From Desulfatitalea alkaliphila (GTDB taxonomy: Bacteria; Desulfobacterota; Desulfobacteria; Desulfobacterales; Desulfosarcinaceae), in assembly GCF_022968795.1 (NCBI RefSeq), contig NZ_JALJRB010000003.1, positions 248,001-312,000 on the forward strand: DNA of 64,000 nucleotides, in the 5' to 3' direction. The position numbers were made by a program, and so were the translations under genes. The notes below the pieces were generated by a model. The model was given only the letters and a program-made list of their open reading frames with translations, had not been told where the DNA came from and searched no databases. Positions 25,331-33,717 of the stretch are shown piece after piece; the stretch's first letter is position 1, and every line of letters begins with the position of its first letter.

Positions 25331-27073
25331 ATGGACAAAATTCTTCGCATCAACATGAGTGGCGCCAACGGACCCGAGCTCAAGACCGAATCGCTGGGGG
25401 CATATGCCGGGCTGGGAGGCCGGGCCATGACCTCCACCGTCGTGGCACAGGAGGTGCCCCCCACCTGCCATGCGCTGAGTGCCGAAAACAAATTGGTCAT
25501 CGCACCGGGCCTGCTGAGCGGCTCGGCCGCCGCCATGTCGGGACGGATATCGGTGGGGTGCAAAAGCCCGCTGACCGGCGGCATCAAGGAGGCCAACTCG
25601 GGCGGGCAACCCTCCCAACTGCTGGCCCGCTTAGGGTATGCGGCCATCATCCTGGAGGGGTGCCCCAAGGATGACACCCTTTACAAAGTGATCATCAACA
25701 AGGACGGCGTGTCCATCGACAAGGCCGACGATCTCAAGATGTTGGGCAATTACGACACCGTCGAGAAGCTGAGGGGGACCTACGGCGACAAGTTCGGCTG
25801 CATCTCCATCGGCCAGGCCGGTGAGATGAAACTGGGCGCCGCCACGGTGGCCTTCACCGACATGGAAGGGCTGCCGACACGGCATGCCGGACGCGGCGGC
25901 GTGGGGGCGGTGATGGGCGCCAAGGGGATCAAGGCCATCATCATCGACGACGCGGGCACCAAGATGCGCGAGCCCAAGGATCCGGAAAAGTTCAAGGCGG
26001 CCAACAAAGCTTTCGTGGCCGGTTTGCGCCAGCATCCGGTGACCGGACAGGGCCTGCCGGCCTACGGCACCAATGTGTTGACCAACGTGATCAACGAAGC
26101 CGGCGGCTACCCCACCTTCAACTTCAAGCAGGGCCAATTCGACGGGGCGGCCAAAATTTCCGGCGAAGCCCTGGCTGAAATGGAAAACAGCCGCGGCGGC
26201 GACGGCTCCGCCACCCACGGCTGCCACCGCGGCTGTGTGATTCGCTGTTCCGGTACCTTCTACGACAAGAACGGCCGCTTCGTGACCAAACAGCCGGAGT
26301 ATGAAACCGTTTGGGCCCATGGGGGCAACTGCGGCATCGACGACCTGGATGCCATTGCCGAATTGGACCGCCTGGACGACGACTTCGGCCTGGACACCAT
26401 CGAGATGGGGGCCACCATCGCCGTGGCCATGGACGCCGGCCTGGCACAATTCGGCGATGCCACGGCGGCCATCCGCTTGATCAAAGAGGTGGGCCAGGGC
26501 ACCCCCCTGGGGCGCATCCTGGGCAGCGGCGCGGCGGTCACCGGCAGGGTGTTCGGTGTCGAACGGGTGCCGGTGGTCAAGGGGCAATCCATGCCCGCAT
26601 ATGACCCCAGGGCCGTGCAGGGTATCGGCGTCACCTACGCCACCTCCACCATGGGGGCCGACCACACCGCCGGCTACGCCGTGACCGCCAACGTGTTGGG
26701 GGTGGGCGGCAGCGTCGATCCGCTCAAACCCCAGGGGCAGGTGGAGTTGTCGCGCAACCTGCAGATCGCCACCACGGCCATCGATGCCACCGGGATGTGC
26801 CTGTTCATCGCCTTCGCCATCCTGGATCAGCCGGAGACATTCCAGGCGCTGATCGATCTGATCAACGGGTTCACCGGGTTGGACATGACCGGCGACGATG
26901 TGTCCGACTTGGGTAAGAAGATCCTCACCCAGGAGCGCACCTTCAATGCCCGGGCCGGCCTGACCGCCGCCCATGATCGTCTGCCCGACTATTTCAAGAA
27001 CGAGCCCCTCACACCCCACAAAGTCACCTTCGGTGTGACGGACGAAGAGTTGGATCAGGTGTTCAACTTCTAA
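25331..27073 (+). CDS. aor: Aldehyde:ferredoxin oxidoreductase (tungsten/molybdenum bis-MPT enzyme)
   Basis: A 580-residue AOR-family enzyme, which oxidises aldehydes to acids and reduces ferredoxin, or runs in reverse. The [4Fe-4S] ligands are Cys298, Cys302 and Cys306 ('HGCHRGCVIRC') and a fourth Cys near residue 490 ('DATGMCLFIAF'). Metal-pterin loops include 'YAGLGGRAMTSTVV' and 'RHAGRGGVGAVMGAKGIKA', typical of domain 1, and 'DDDFGLDTIEMG' matches the DxxGLD pterin motif. It is somewhat shorter than archaeal AOR (about 605) and like bacterial forms. ATG 25331 has GGGAGG upstream. The two MoeA proteins near 7.6-11 kb could supply its cofactor. A terminator and then a ubiquitin-fold gene follow. 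Confidence 0.92.
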   Translation: MDKILRINMSGANGPELKTESLGAYAGLGGRAMTSTVVAQEVPPTCHALSAENKLVIAPGLLSGSAAAMSGRISVGCKSPLTGGIKEANSGGQPSQLLARLGYAAIILEGCPKDDTLYKVIINKDGVSIDKADDLKMLGNYDTVEKLRGTYGDKFGCISIGQAGEMKLGAATVAFTDMEGLPTRHAGRGGVGAVMGAKGIKAIIIDDAGTKMREPKDPEKFKAANKAFVAGLRQHPVTGQGLPAYGTNVLTNVINEAGGYPTFNFKQGQFDGAAKISGEALAEMENSRGGDGSATHGCHRGCVIRCSGTFYDKNGRFVTKQPEYETVWAHGGNCGIDDLDAIAELDRLDDDFGLDTIEMGATIAVAMDAGLAQFGDATAAIRLIKEVGQGTPLGRILGSGAAVTGRVFGVERVPVVKGQSMPAYDPRAVQGIGVTYATSTMGADHTAGYAVTANVLGVGGSVDPLKPQGQVELSRNLQIATTAIDATGMCLFIAFAILDQPETFQALIDLINGFTGLDMTGDDVSDLGKKILTQERTFNARAGLTAAHDRLPDYFKNEPLTPHKVTFGVTDEELDQVFNF

Positions 27074-27098
27074 GCGCCGACCTTATAGACGCTAACCG

Positions 27099-27130
27099 AG
27101 GGGGCGCCGGCCGACGGCGCCCCCTTTTTT
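27099..27130 (+). terminator. Rho-independent terminator between aor and the ubiquitin-fold gene
   Basis: AGGGGGCGCCG pairs with CGGCGCCCCCT around a short GCCGA loop and runs into TTTTTT. It is 26 bases after the aor stop and 23 bases before the next start on the same strand, so downstream expression needs read-through or depends on RNA folding. Confidence 0.88.
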
Positions 27131-27152
27131 CTTCGTTCCGCAAGGAGTTGCC

Positions 27153-27755
27153 ATGGAACCCGCCGCGACCCTCGACCTCCGATTGCCTGCCGAAACCGCC
27201 GCCCGCTTCACCCCGCTCTTCAGCGCAGGGGTGGGGATCGCCACCCGCACCGGCATCCCCCTGGTCAAATTGCTGTGCGACCAACTGGGCATCGACGAGA
27301 AATACCTCGATCAACGCGTGCAAACCATTTTCGTCAATGCCCGCGCCGTGGACGACGTGACACGTTTGACCGTGGACGACGGGGATGTGATCGCCCTGTC
27401 GGCGGCCATGCCCGGCCTGGTCGGGGCGACATTGCGCAAGGGGGGGGTGCTGGCAAGTTTCCGTGCGGCCATTTCCTACAGCAGCGGCGGCGGCCAAGGC
27501 GGCGGCGCCGGTTTCACGGTCGTCACCTTGAAGCTGTTCAATCTGGTGGCCCGCGAACTGGCGGCCGCGATCCTACGCGGTGGTATTTGGATCAAAGGAG
27601 GACGCCTGGCCGCTTTTCTGGAACAGACCACCCCACCACCCGATGACACAATGTCAGTCCGCTGGAACGGCAAGCCCGTTCAAAGTGACCGCTGGACCGC
27701 CCTGCCCTGGCCCGAGGGATGGGTCGAACTGCGGGTCGAAACACTCACGGTATAA
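27153..27755 (+). CDS. AOR-associated protein with ThiS/MoaD-like ubiquitin fold
   Basis: A 200-residue protein I cannot name. Residues about 35-95 resemble a MoaD/ThiS ubiquitin-like fold ('QTIFVNARAVDDVTRLTVDDGDVIALSAAMPGLVG' pattern, cut here: strand 'QTIFVNARAV', then 'DGDVIALSAAMPGL'), but the usual C-terminal Gly-Gly is absent; instead a Gly-rich 'SSGGGQGGGAG' stretch sits in the middle and a second half (about 115-200) follows with 'LFNLVARELAAAILRGGIWI'. It directly follows aor, so a role in cofactor delivery or AOR assembly is likely, by inference. AAGGAG lies five bases before ATG 27153. Convergent with the lipoprotein gene, whose stop overlaps by 11 bases. Confidence 0.6.
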   Translation: MEPAATLDLRLPAETAARFTPLFSAGVGIATRTGIPLVKLLCDQLGIDEKYLDQRVQTIFVNARAVDDVTRLTVDDGDVIALSAAMPGLVGATLRKGGVLASFRAAISYSSGGGQGGGAGFTVVTLKLFNLVARELAAAILRGGIWIKGGRLAAFLEQTTPPPDDTMSVRWNGKPVQSDRWTALPWPEGWVELRVETLTV

Positions 27756-28152
27756 GCCGCGGCAAGTCGGTTTGCAGCAACCATACCTTGTGAACCTCGT
27801 CATAGTGCCAGGTCTGTTGATAATCGACCGTGTGCAGCCGATTGGTGTCGAGCATGAAATACTTGAGGGCCACCTGCTGCACGATGGTGTTCATGTCCTC
27901 GGTCACATCCACATGGGTGGGCTTGTAGTCCACGATTTTAAGCAGCTTGGTCTTTTCCGGATCAAGGGGCTCGGCGGCCACCTGCGGATCCAGCAAGCGG
28001 CGCGCACCGGCGAAATCGCCATCGAGCAACGCCCTTCGGTAGAGGCGCTCCATATCATCGAAGCGGTCCAGGCGTTGCCGTTTGGCGATCCCGGCACAGG
28101 CCGTGAGGAGCAGAACAACCACCAGGGGCCACAACCAAAACGTTTTTCGCAT
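27745..28152 (-). CDS. Small lipoprotein of unknown function
   Basis: A 135-residue exported protein with a lipoprotein signal peptide: 'MRKTFWLWPLVVVLLLTAC', the Cys of the lipobox (LTAC) at residue 19. The mature part has a helical region ('RFDDMERLYRRALLDGDF') followed by alternating strands ('HVDVTEDMNTIVQQVALKYFML', split by family-like spacing; 'TWHYDEVHKVWLLQTDLP'), which looks like an NTF2/DUF4440-type small domain, but this is a guess. ATG 28152 has AAGGAG five bases upstream, ruling out the longer frame from 28227. It is transcribed away from the thiolase terminator. Confidence 0.7.
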   Translation of the reverse strand: MRKTFWLWPLVVVLLLTACAGIAKRQRLDRFDDMERLYRRALLDGDFAGARRLLDPQVAAEPLDPEKTKLLKIVDYKPTHVDVTEDMNTIVQQVALKYFMLDTNRLHTVDYQQTWHYDEVHKVWLLQTDLPRLIP

Positions 28153-28228
28153 ACACGCTCCTTTCAAGCGCCTCGGCAAGGATTGTCGCGGGTCTGTATC
28201 CATCGCCAATTTAGCACCATTGACCATA

Positions 28229-28263
28229 AAAAAGCAAAGCCGCCTTACGGCGGCTTTGCTTTA
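28229..28263 (-). terminator. Terminator of the fadN-fadA operon
   Basis: AAAGCAAAGCCGCC and GGCGGCTTTGCTTT form a 14-pair stem with a four-base loop. On the minus strand the hairpin ends in CTTTTTTATGG, right for a Rho-independent terminator after the thiolase stop at 28309. On the plus strand the tract is short. Confidence 0.88.
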
Positions 28264-28308
28264 TAACGCTTTCATTCAATGTGGGCCGGCATCAGCGCCG
28301 GTCAGGGA

Positions 28309-29493
28309 TCAATCACACAACTCGAACAGGGCCGCGGCCCCCATGCCGCCGCCGATGCACATGGACTCCACACCGTACTTCACGCCCTTGGCCTGCATGT
28401 TGGCCATCAGGGTGGCGCACAGCTTGGCGCCGGTGCAACCCAGGGGATGACCCAGGGCGATGGCGCCGCCGTGGATGTTGATGCGGTCCATGTATTTTTC
28501 CAGGCCGATTTCCCGGATGCTGTAAAGCGCCTGGGAAGCGAAGGCTTCATTGATCTCCCAAAGACCGATGTCATCGATGGTCATGCCGGCCATGTCCAGC
28601 AACTTGGGGATGGCGTAACGCGGTCCCACGCCCATCTCGTCGGCGCGGCAGCCCACGGTGGTGTACATCTTGAGCTTGGCAATGGGTTTGACACCCAGCT
28701 CTTTGACCATCTCACCGCTCATGAGCACCGTGGCAGCGGCGCCGTCGGTGGTCTGGGAAGAGTTGCCGGCCGTCACCGAACCGGTCAGGGAGAAAGCCGG
28801 GCGCAGCTTGGCCAACCCTTCGACGGTGGTTTCGGCCCGCACGCCGTCATCGAAATCCTGCAAGAAGGTCTCTTTCTTGTAGGTGCCGTCGGCCTGGAGC
28901 ACGAACTTGGTGGCCGGCGTGGGCACGATTTCGGTGAACAGGCCGTTCTTTTGGGCATGGGCCGCCTTCATCTGGGACTGGTAGGCGAACTCGTCCTGCT
29001 GCTCGCGGGTCACGTTGTAACGATTGGCCACATTCTCTGCCGTGGTGCCCATGGAGATGAACAATTTGATCTCATCCTCGTTCGCCTGGGGATAAGGCCG
29101 GGGCAGGTTGCCGCCCATGGGCACATAGGTCATGGATTCGATGCCGCCGCCGACGATCACATCGGCCCATCCGGCCTGGATGCGCATGGCGCTCAGGGCG
29201 ATGGCCTCCAGACCCGAGGCGCAGAACCGGTTGACCGTGGCACCGGACACCTTGTCGGGGAAACCGGCCAGCCTGGCGGCATTGCGGCCGATGTTCAGGC
29301 CCTGCTCCGCCTCGGGGAAAGCACAGCCGATCATGACATCATCGATCTGCTGGGGATCGAGCTGGGGAATCTTCTCCACCGATGCTTTCAGGATGAAGGA
29401 GAGCAGATCCAATGGCAAGGTATCTTTAAGGGCCCCTTTGGCCCGCTTGCAACCGGGCGTCCGGACCGAACTGACGATATAAGCTTCTTTCAT
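28309..29493 (-). CDS. fadA: Acetyl-CoA C-acyltransferase (3-ketoacyl-CoA thiolase)
   Basis: A 394-residue thiolase that cleaves 3-ketoacyl-CoA with CoA in the final step of fatty acid beta-oxidation. Catalytic residues: Cys in 'VNRFCASGLEAIAL', the 'NEAFA' oxyanion Asn, His in 'NIHGGAIALGHPLGCTGA' and Cys in 'SMCIGGGMGAA'. ATG 29493 is preceded by GGAGGGACACT; a longer frame upstream lacks conserved sequence. It follows the fadN-like gene by 66 bases and both are covered by the FadR-type palindrome upstream of fadN. Confidence 0.94.
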   Translation of the reverse strand: MKEAYIVSSVRTPGCKRAKGALKDTLPLDLLSFILKASVEKIPQLDPQQIDDVMIGCAFPEAEQGLNIGRNAARLAGFPDKVSGATVNRFCASGLEAIALSAMRIQAGWADVIVGGGIESMTYVPMGGNLPRPYPQANEDEIKLFISMGTTAENVANRYNVTREQQDEFAYQSQMKAAHAQKNGLFTEIVPTPATKFVLQADGTYKKETFLQDFDDGVRAETTVEGLAKLRPAFSLTGSVTAGNSSQTTDGAAATVLMSGEMVKELGVKPIAKLKMYTTVGCRADEMGVGPRYAIPKLLDMAGMTIDDIGLWEINEAFASQALYSIREIGLEKYMDRINIHGGAIALGHPLGCTGAKLCATLMANMQAKGVKYGVESMCIGGGMGAAALFELCD

Positions 29494-29559
29494 AGTGTCC
29501 CTCCAAAAGAGATGTTGGGTTGTTGACGACGCTTTTCGGCTTCGCTGCAATCGATACGG

Positions 29560-31965
29560 TTAGTTGCGCAGCGGCTTGCCGGTTTTGAGCATATGGTCGA
29601 TCCGGGCCAGGGTCTTCTCCTGCCGCAACAGATCCACGAAGGTCGCGCGCTCGATGGCCAGCAGGGCATCCTCGCTCATGTAGGCGCCGGTGCGTGCCTG
29701 GCCACCGCTGATGACCGTGGCGATGCGCTTGACCAGGTAGGCATCGTATTCACTGACATAACCGGCCGCCTGCATGTTGAGCAATTCCGCCCGGACCATG
29801 CCCTGGGCCGCTTCACCGAACACCCGCAAGGGGCGTTTGAACGGCGGCGTGTAGCCGTCGTCGGCCATGCGCAGCACTTCCTTCTTGGCTTCGCCGATCA
29901 GGTGGTCGCGGTTGAAGATGATCCGGTCCTTGGGACCGAGAAAGCCGGTGGCGCGGGCTTCGGCTGCCGACATGGACACCTTGGCCATGGCGATGGCCTG
30001 GAACACGGGCAGGAAGAACTTGGTCAGCTCCACTTCGCCCACCGACTCGGGAACGTTCTCCAGCACCTTGCGCCACAGGGCGGAGCAGCCGGTGCCGCCG
30101 GGCAGCAGACCGACGCCGATCTCCACCAAGCCGATGAAAAGGTCGGCGTGGGCCACAATCCGGTCGGCGCCCAGGCAAATCTCGGCACCACCACCCAAGG
30201 CCAGGCCGAAAGGCGCCGCCACCACCGGGTAGTGGCTGTAACGGCTGAGCTGGATGGCCTCCTGGAGCCGCTTGACGGCCGCCTCAATGTCGGCGAAGGC
30301 GCCGGCCTGGGCCCCTTCGTACACCTGCCGCAAGTCCGCGCCGGCGGAAAATGCGCCGGGCATGCCGCCGGCCTGGTTGCCGATGACCAGGCCGACACCA
30401 TTGGCGTCCACATAGTCATGGGCCTTTTCCAGAAATTCGACGATCTCGTCGTTGAGGGAATTCATTTTGGTGTGGAACTCGGCGCAGAAAACCCCGTCGC
30501 CCAGGTCCACCAGAGTGGCGGACGAATTCCCGAGGACCGTTTTGTTGTCCGCCTTGAGCACGTCCAGGGAGATCATGGTGGGGCTGGTCTCGATGGGCTT
30601 GTAGCTTGCGGATGCGAAATCGAAGAAGAAACGCTTGCCGCCTTCCACCTTGTAAAAGGATTGGTTGCCCCCGGCCAGCATCTTCTTGATCTTTTCCGGC
30701 ACCGGCAGGCCGTCTTTTTCCATGCGGTCCACAACCTTCTGCACGCCCATCAGGTCCCACCCCTCGAAGGGACCGCGTTCCTGGCCGAAACCCCAGCGCA
30801 TGGCGTTGTCCACTTCCACGATGGTGTCGGCGATCTCGGGAATGCGATTGGCTGCATAAATCAGGTTCTCGGCCACGGCGCGCCAGACAAATTGCGACCC
30901 CTTGTCGTCACCGAAGACCATGGCCTGGATCTTCTCTTCGGGCGTCTTGGCCTTGGCGGCGGCTTCCAGGCAGGGAAAGGAGGGTTTGTCGTAGGTGTTG
31001 TACTCCAGGGAGTTCAGGTCGATGACCTTGCGGATCTTCTTCCATTCGGGGGTCAGATCGGTTTTGTAAAAGCCGCCCTTGGTCTTGTTGCCCAGCATCT
31101 TCTTTTCCAGCATCTTGTCGATGAAATCGGGCAGCACAAAGCTCTCGCGGGCCTCGTCATCCTGGACCAGATCGTAGGTGTTCTTGGCCACGTGGGACAT
31201 GATGTCCAGACCCACCAGGTCGATGGTCTTGAACATGCCGGTCTTGGGCCGGCCCATGGCGGGGCCGAAAAGCGCATCCACCTCGGGCACCGTCATGCCC
31301 ATCTCCACCACCAATTGCATGGTGCGGGCCGACGACTGGGCGCCGATGCGGTTGCCGACGAAATTTGGGGTATCCTTGGCCCAGACGATACCCTTGCCCA
31401 GTTTGCGCTCGCCGAATTCGGCCATGAACTGCAGCACCTCGGGCAGGGTCTCCTCGCCGGGGATGATTTCCAGCAACTTCATGTAGCGCACCGGGTTGAA
31501 AAAGTGGGTACCCAGAAAATGCTGCTTGAATTCCTTGCTCAACCCCTCGCTCATGGCCTTGAGGGGAATACCGGAGGTGTTGGACGAAATCACGGCATCG
31601 GCCTTGCGCACCTTTTCCAGCCGTTTGAGCAGGTCTTGCTTGATCTTGAGGTTTTCCACCACCACCTCGACGATCCAGTCGCAACCCGCCAGCTTGTCGA
31701 AATCGTCCTCCATGTTGCCGATGCTGATCAGATCGATATCCTTGCGCTGCATCAGCGCCGCCGGTTTGGCCTTGCGGATGTTTTCCAAACCCGCCATGAC
31801 GATACGGTTGCGCGCCTTGGGATCTTTTTTCTCCTCGTCCTTCAGGTCCGGTGGAACAATGTCCAGCAAAAGTGTTTTGATGCCGGCACTGGCCAACAGA
31901 GCGGCAATGCCGCCACCCATGACACCGGATCCTATGACCGCTGCCTGTCTGATTTTTCTAACCAT
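29560..31965 (-). CDS. fadN: FadN-like 3-hydroxyacyl-CoA dehydrogenase/enoyl-CoA hydratase
   Basis: An 801-residue bifunctional beta-oxidation enzyme. The N-terminal NAD-binding domain opens 'AAVIGSGVMGGGIAALLASAG'; 'SSNTSGIPLKAMSEGL' and 'GTHFFNPVRYMKLLEIIPG' carry the 3-hydroxyacyl-CoA dehydrogenase active site, with His in HFFNP. Two C-terminal dehydrogenase domains follow, and the last third (about 480-800) is a crotonase fold with 'LGGGAEICLGADRIVAH' and 'GLVEIGVGLLPGGTGCSAL' containing an acidic catalytic residue. This order (dehydrogenase first) is FadN/YusL type, opposite to E. coli FadB. ATG 31965 has GGAGGG five bases upstream. Confidence 0.93.
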   Translation of the reverse strand: MVRKIRQAAVIGSGVMGGGIAALLASAGIKTLLLDIVPPDLKDEEKKDPKARNRIVMAGLENIRKAKPAALMQRKDIDLISIGNMEDDFDKLAGCDWIVEVVVENLKIKQDLLKRLEKVRKADAVISSNTSGIPLKAMSEGLSKEFKQHFLGTHFFNPVRYMKLLEIIPGEETLPEVLQFMAEFGERKLGKGIVWAKDTPNFVGNRIGAQSSARTMQLVVEMGMTVPEVDALFGPAMGRPKTGMFKTIDLVGLDIMSHVAKNTYDLVQDDEARESFVLPDFIDKMLEKKMLGNKTKGGFYKTDLTPEWKKIRKVIDLNSLEYNTYDKPSFPCLEAAAKAKTPEEKIQAMVFGDDKGSQFVWRAVAENLIYAANRIPEIADTIVEVDNAMRWGFGQERGPFEGWDLMGVQKVVDRMEKDGLPVPEKIKKMLAGGNQSFYKVEGGKRFFFDFASASYKPIETSPTMISLDVLKADNKTVLGNSSATLVDLGDGVFCAEFHTKMNSLNDEIVEFLEKAHDYVDANGVGLVIGNQAGGMPGAFSAGADLRQVYEGAQAGAFADIEAAVKRLQEAIQLSRYSHYPVVAAPFGLALGGGAEICLGADRIVAHADLFIGLVEIGVGLLPGGTGCSALWRKVLENVPESVGEVELTKFFLPVFQAIAMAKVSMSAAEARATGFLGPKDRIIFNRDHLIGEAKKEVLRMADDGYTPPFKRPLRVFGEAAQGMVRAELLNMQAAGYVSEYDAYLVKRIATVISGGQARTGAYMSEDALLAIERATFVDLLRQEKTLARIDHMLKTGKPLRN

Positions 31966-32051
31966 GAGCCCTCCTAATACCAATTTGCTGTGAATTCACC
32001 GGAACTTTGAGGATCACCAAGCGATCCGGCCACCCCAAGGGTGCTTAAAAG

Positions 32052-32081
32052 GATAAATGAATGAGCGTTCATTCATTTATC
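32052..32081. promoter_or_regulatory. FadR-type (TetR family) palindromic operator upstream of fadN-fadA
   Basis: A 30-base palindrome made of the half-sites GATAAATGAATGA and TCATTCATTTATC (13 of 13 bases paired) around a four-base centre GCGT. The inner ATGAATGAnnnnTCATTCAT matches the operator of TetR-family fatty-acid repressors such as Bacillus subtilis FadR and PsrA-like proteins, which release DNA on long-chain acyl-CoA. It lies 87 bases before the fadN start. No tetR gene is in this window, so the repressor is encoded elsewhere. Confidence 0.8.
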
Positions 32082-32456
32082 AGAAGGAACGAAACCGTGT
32101 CAAGGGGAAAAGCGTGTTCGCGCAAAGGGCACGGATCCGGATACGAACAGTGTTGCACGCCGGTCCAGAATCACGGTTGCAAGGTTCGGCGACCAGCGGA
32201 TCGGGAGTTGAGCGACGAGGGGCACACGCAAGCACGGGCCCTTGCAGGCGGATTACGTGTTATTGCGCTGCATAGGCGGCTTTAAGCTTTTCGAAGATGG
32301 GACGGATCTTGTGTTCCACCTGCCGAGAGTCCCGGTCCACGCAGTCATGACGCACTCCCTTGCGGTCGCTTTTACGGTTTTACAAATCCAGTCGATTATG
32401 CCATCATGCGCTCTATTCAGCAAGCACTGCATGAGACGCCAAGAGGTCCCCAAGCA
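32082..32456. other. 375-base intergenic region
   Basis: Between the FadR-type operator and the gene at 32457. No convincing gene or RNA. A minus-strand frame at 32260-32355 ends in a protein-like, charged C-terminus ('QVEHKIRPIFEKLKAAYAAQ') but is only 31 codons long and has no separated ribosome site; it may be a gene remnant. Confidence 0.5.
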
Positions 32457-32810
32457 ATGACCGACATTAACGATATCGTACTGATATATTTAGATGAGAA
32501 ACCACTTTCCTTCGCACGGGTGGAGGCGATCGAACCTGATATCAAGCGGGACTGGTATCACGTCAAACTGTTGTTGCTGCAGGTGCCCCTGCAGGTGGTG
32601 ACTTGGATCCTGCGCGATGTCTACATCAATGGTGAAACGTTCACCATGGACGGTAAACCGCTGCGCCTGGAACGGGTGGTCAGCCCGGAACCCACTGCCA
32701 GCGAGAAGCCGGCGATACCGCCATCCACGGATGCGGACAACGCCCCTCCGCAGAACGGCAGCCCCCGGAGCAATGTGATCGCACTGCACGATTTAAAAAA
32801 GAAATCCTGA
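32457..32810 (+). CDS. Small conserved cytosolic protein, unknown function
   Basis: A 117-residue protein I do not recognise. The first 75 residues are predicted mainly beta-strand ('IVLIYLDEKPLSFARVEAI', 'WYHVKLLLLQVPLQVVTWIL', 'GKPLRLERV') and resemble small OB/SH3-like folds; a Pro/Ser-rich tail ends in 'NVIALHDLKKKS'. There is no signal peptide. ATG 32457 was chosen because a GAGG lies ten bases upstream and the residues before it (from 32406) do not look conserved. It stands 16 bases upstream of the DUF1848 gene and is likely cotranscribed with it and the Dus gene. Confidence 0.6.
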   Translation: MTDINDIVLIYLDEKPLSFARVEAIEPDIKRDWYHVKLLLLQVPLQVVTWILRDVYINGETFTMDGKPLRLERVVSPEPTASEKPAIPPSTDADNAPPQNGSPRSNVIALHDLKKKS

Positions 32811-32826
32811 GCCGCCCCCTCCCGCG

Positions 32827-33717
32827 ATGCAACGCATTGTGCTCTCGGCTTCACGCCGCACCGATATCCCGGCCTTCTACATGCCCTGGTTCATGGCGCA
32901 GATCGAACGCGGCATGTTTCAAGTGCCCCACCCTTACGGCGGCTCTACCGCTTCGGTACCGGCCACGGTCGAGCGGGTGCACACCATTGTGTTCTGGTCC
33001 AAAAACTTCGCCCTGTTTTTGGATGAAGGCCACGGCGACGCCTTGGCGCGCCGGGGTTACCATCTCTTTTTCAATTTCACCATCAATTCGCCCCACCCTT
33101 TGTTGGAACCTTCGGTGCCGCCCCTGGCACAACGCCTGGAACAGTTGGCGCGGTTGTGCGACACCTTCGGTCCGGACCATGTCCAGTGGCGCTTCGACCC
33201 CATCTGTTTTTTCCGAAAAGCGGACGGCAAGCGGCGCGACAACGGCGATGCCTTTGAAACCATCGCCCGCAGTGCCGCCGCGCTGGGCGTCCGCACCTGC
33301 ATCACCAGTTTCGTGGATCTCTACCGCAAAGTTGAACGCCGCATGGCCAAAACCGCCCTATCCTTGTACGATCCGCCCTTGACCGTCAAACGGGATCGCA
33401 TATTGGCCATGGCCGGCGTCCTGGAGCCGTTGTCCATGGCCCTTTGTTTGTGCTGCGAGAACGCGGTGCTGGCGGCCTTGCCCGAAGGCACGCCGGTTCG
33501 CCGGGCGGCGTGCATACCCAACGCCGACCTGGCCCGCCTGAACGGTGCGGACATCAGCCTGGCGCGCGATACCGGCCAACGGGTGAAGGCCGGTTGCGGT
33601 TGCGGCCGTGCCAGGGACATCGGCAGCTACGCCCAACACCCGTGCCGGCACAACTGCCTGTTTTGCTACGCCAACCCCGCCATGGACCGGGTGCGTCCGA
33701 AGGAGTGTCCGTCATGA
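32827..33717 (+). CDS. DUF1848 putative iron-sulfur protein
   Basis: A 296-residue DUF1848 protein. The family is radical-SAM-like: the start 'IVLSASRRTDIPAFY' and the C-terminal cysteine cluster 'GCGCGRARDIG' then 'HPCRHNCLFCYAN' are its markers, suggesting an Fe-S cluster bound near the C-terminus (CX3CX2C within CRHNCLFC). 'VFWSKNFALFL' and 'QWRFDPICFF' are further conserved positions. The reaction is not known. The ATG at 32827 begins the conserved N-terminus. Its TGA overlaps the ATG of the next gene (ATGA), implying translational coupling with the tRNA dihydrouridine synthase. Confidence 0.8.
   Translation: MQRIVLSASRRTDIPAFYMPWFMAQIERGMFQVPHPYGGSTASVPATVERVHTIVFWSKNFALFLDEGHGDALARRGYHLFFNFTINSPHPLLEPSVPPLAQRLEQLARLCDTFGPDHVQWRFDPICFFRKADGKRRDNGDAFETIARSAAALGVRTCITSFVDLYRKVERRMAKTALSLYDPPLTVKRDRILAMAGVLEPLSMALCLCCENAVLAALPEGTPVRRAACIPNADLARLNGADISLARDTGQRVKAGCGCGRARDIGSYAQHPCRHNCLFCYANPAMDRVRPKECPS

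Noticed and set aside
29593-31977. A 794-codon plus-strand open frame
   Set aside because: Exactly antisense to the fadN-like gene; no recognisable domain.
33444-33713. Upstream extension of the dus frame
   Set aside because: It overlaps the DUF1848 gene in another frame; the conserved Dus N-terminus starts at 33714.
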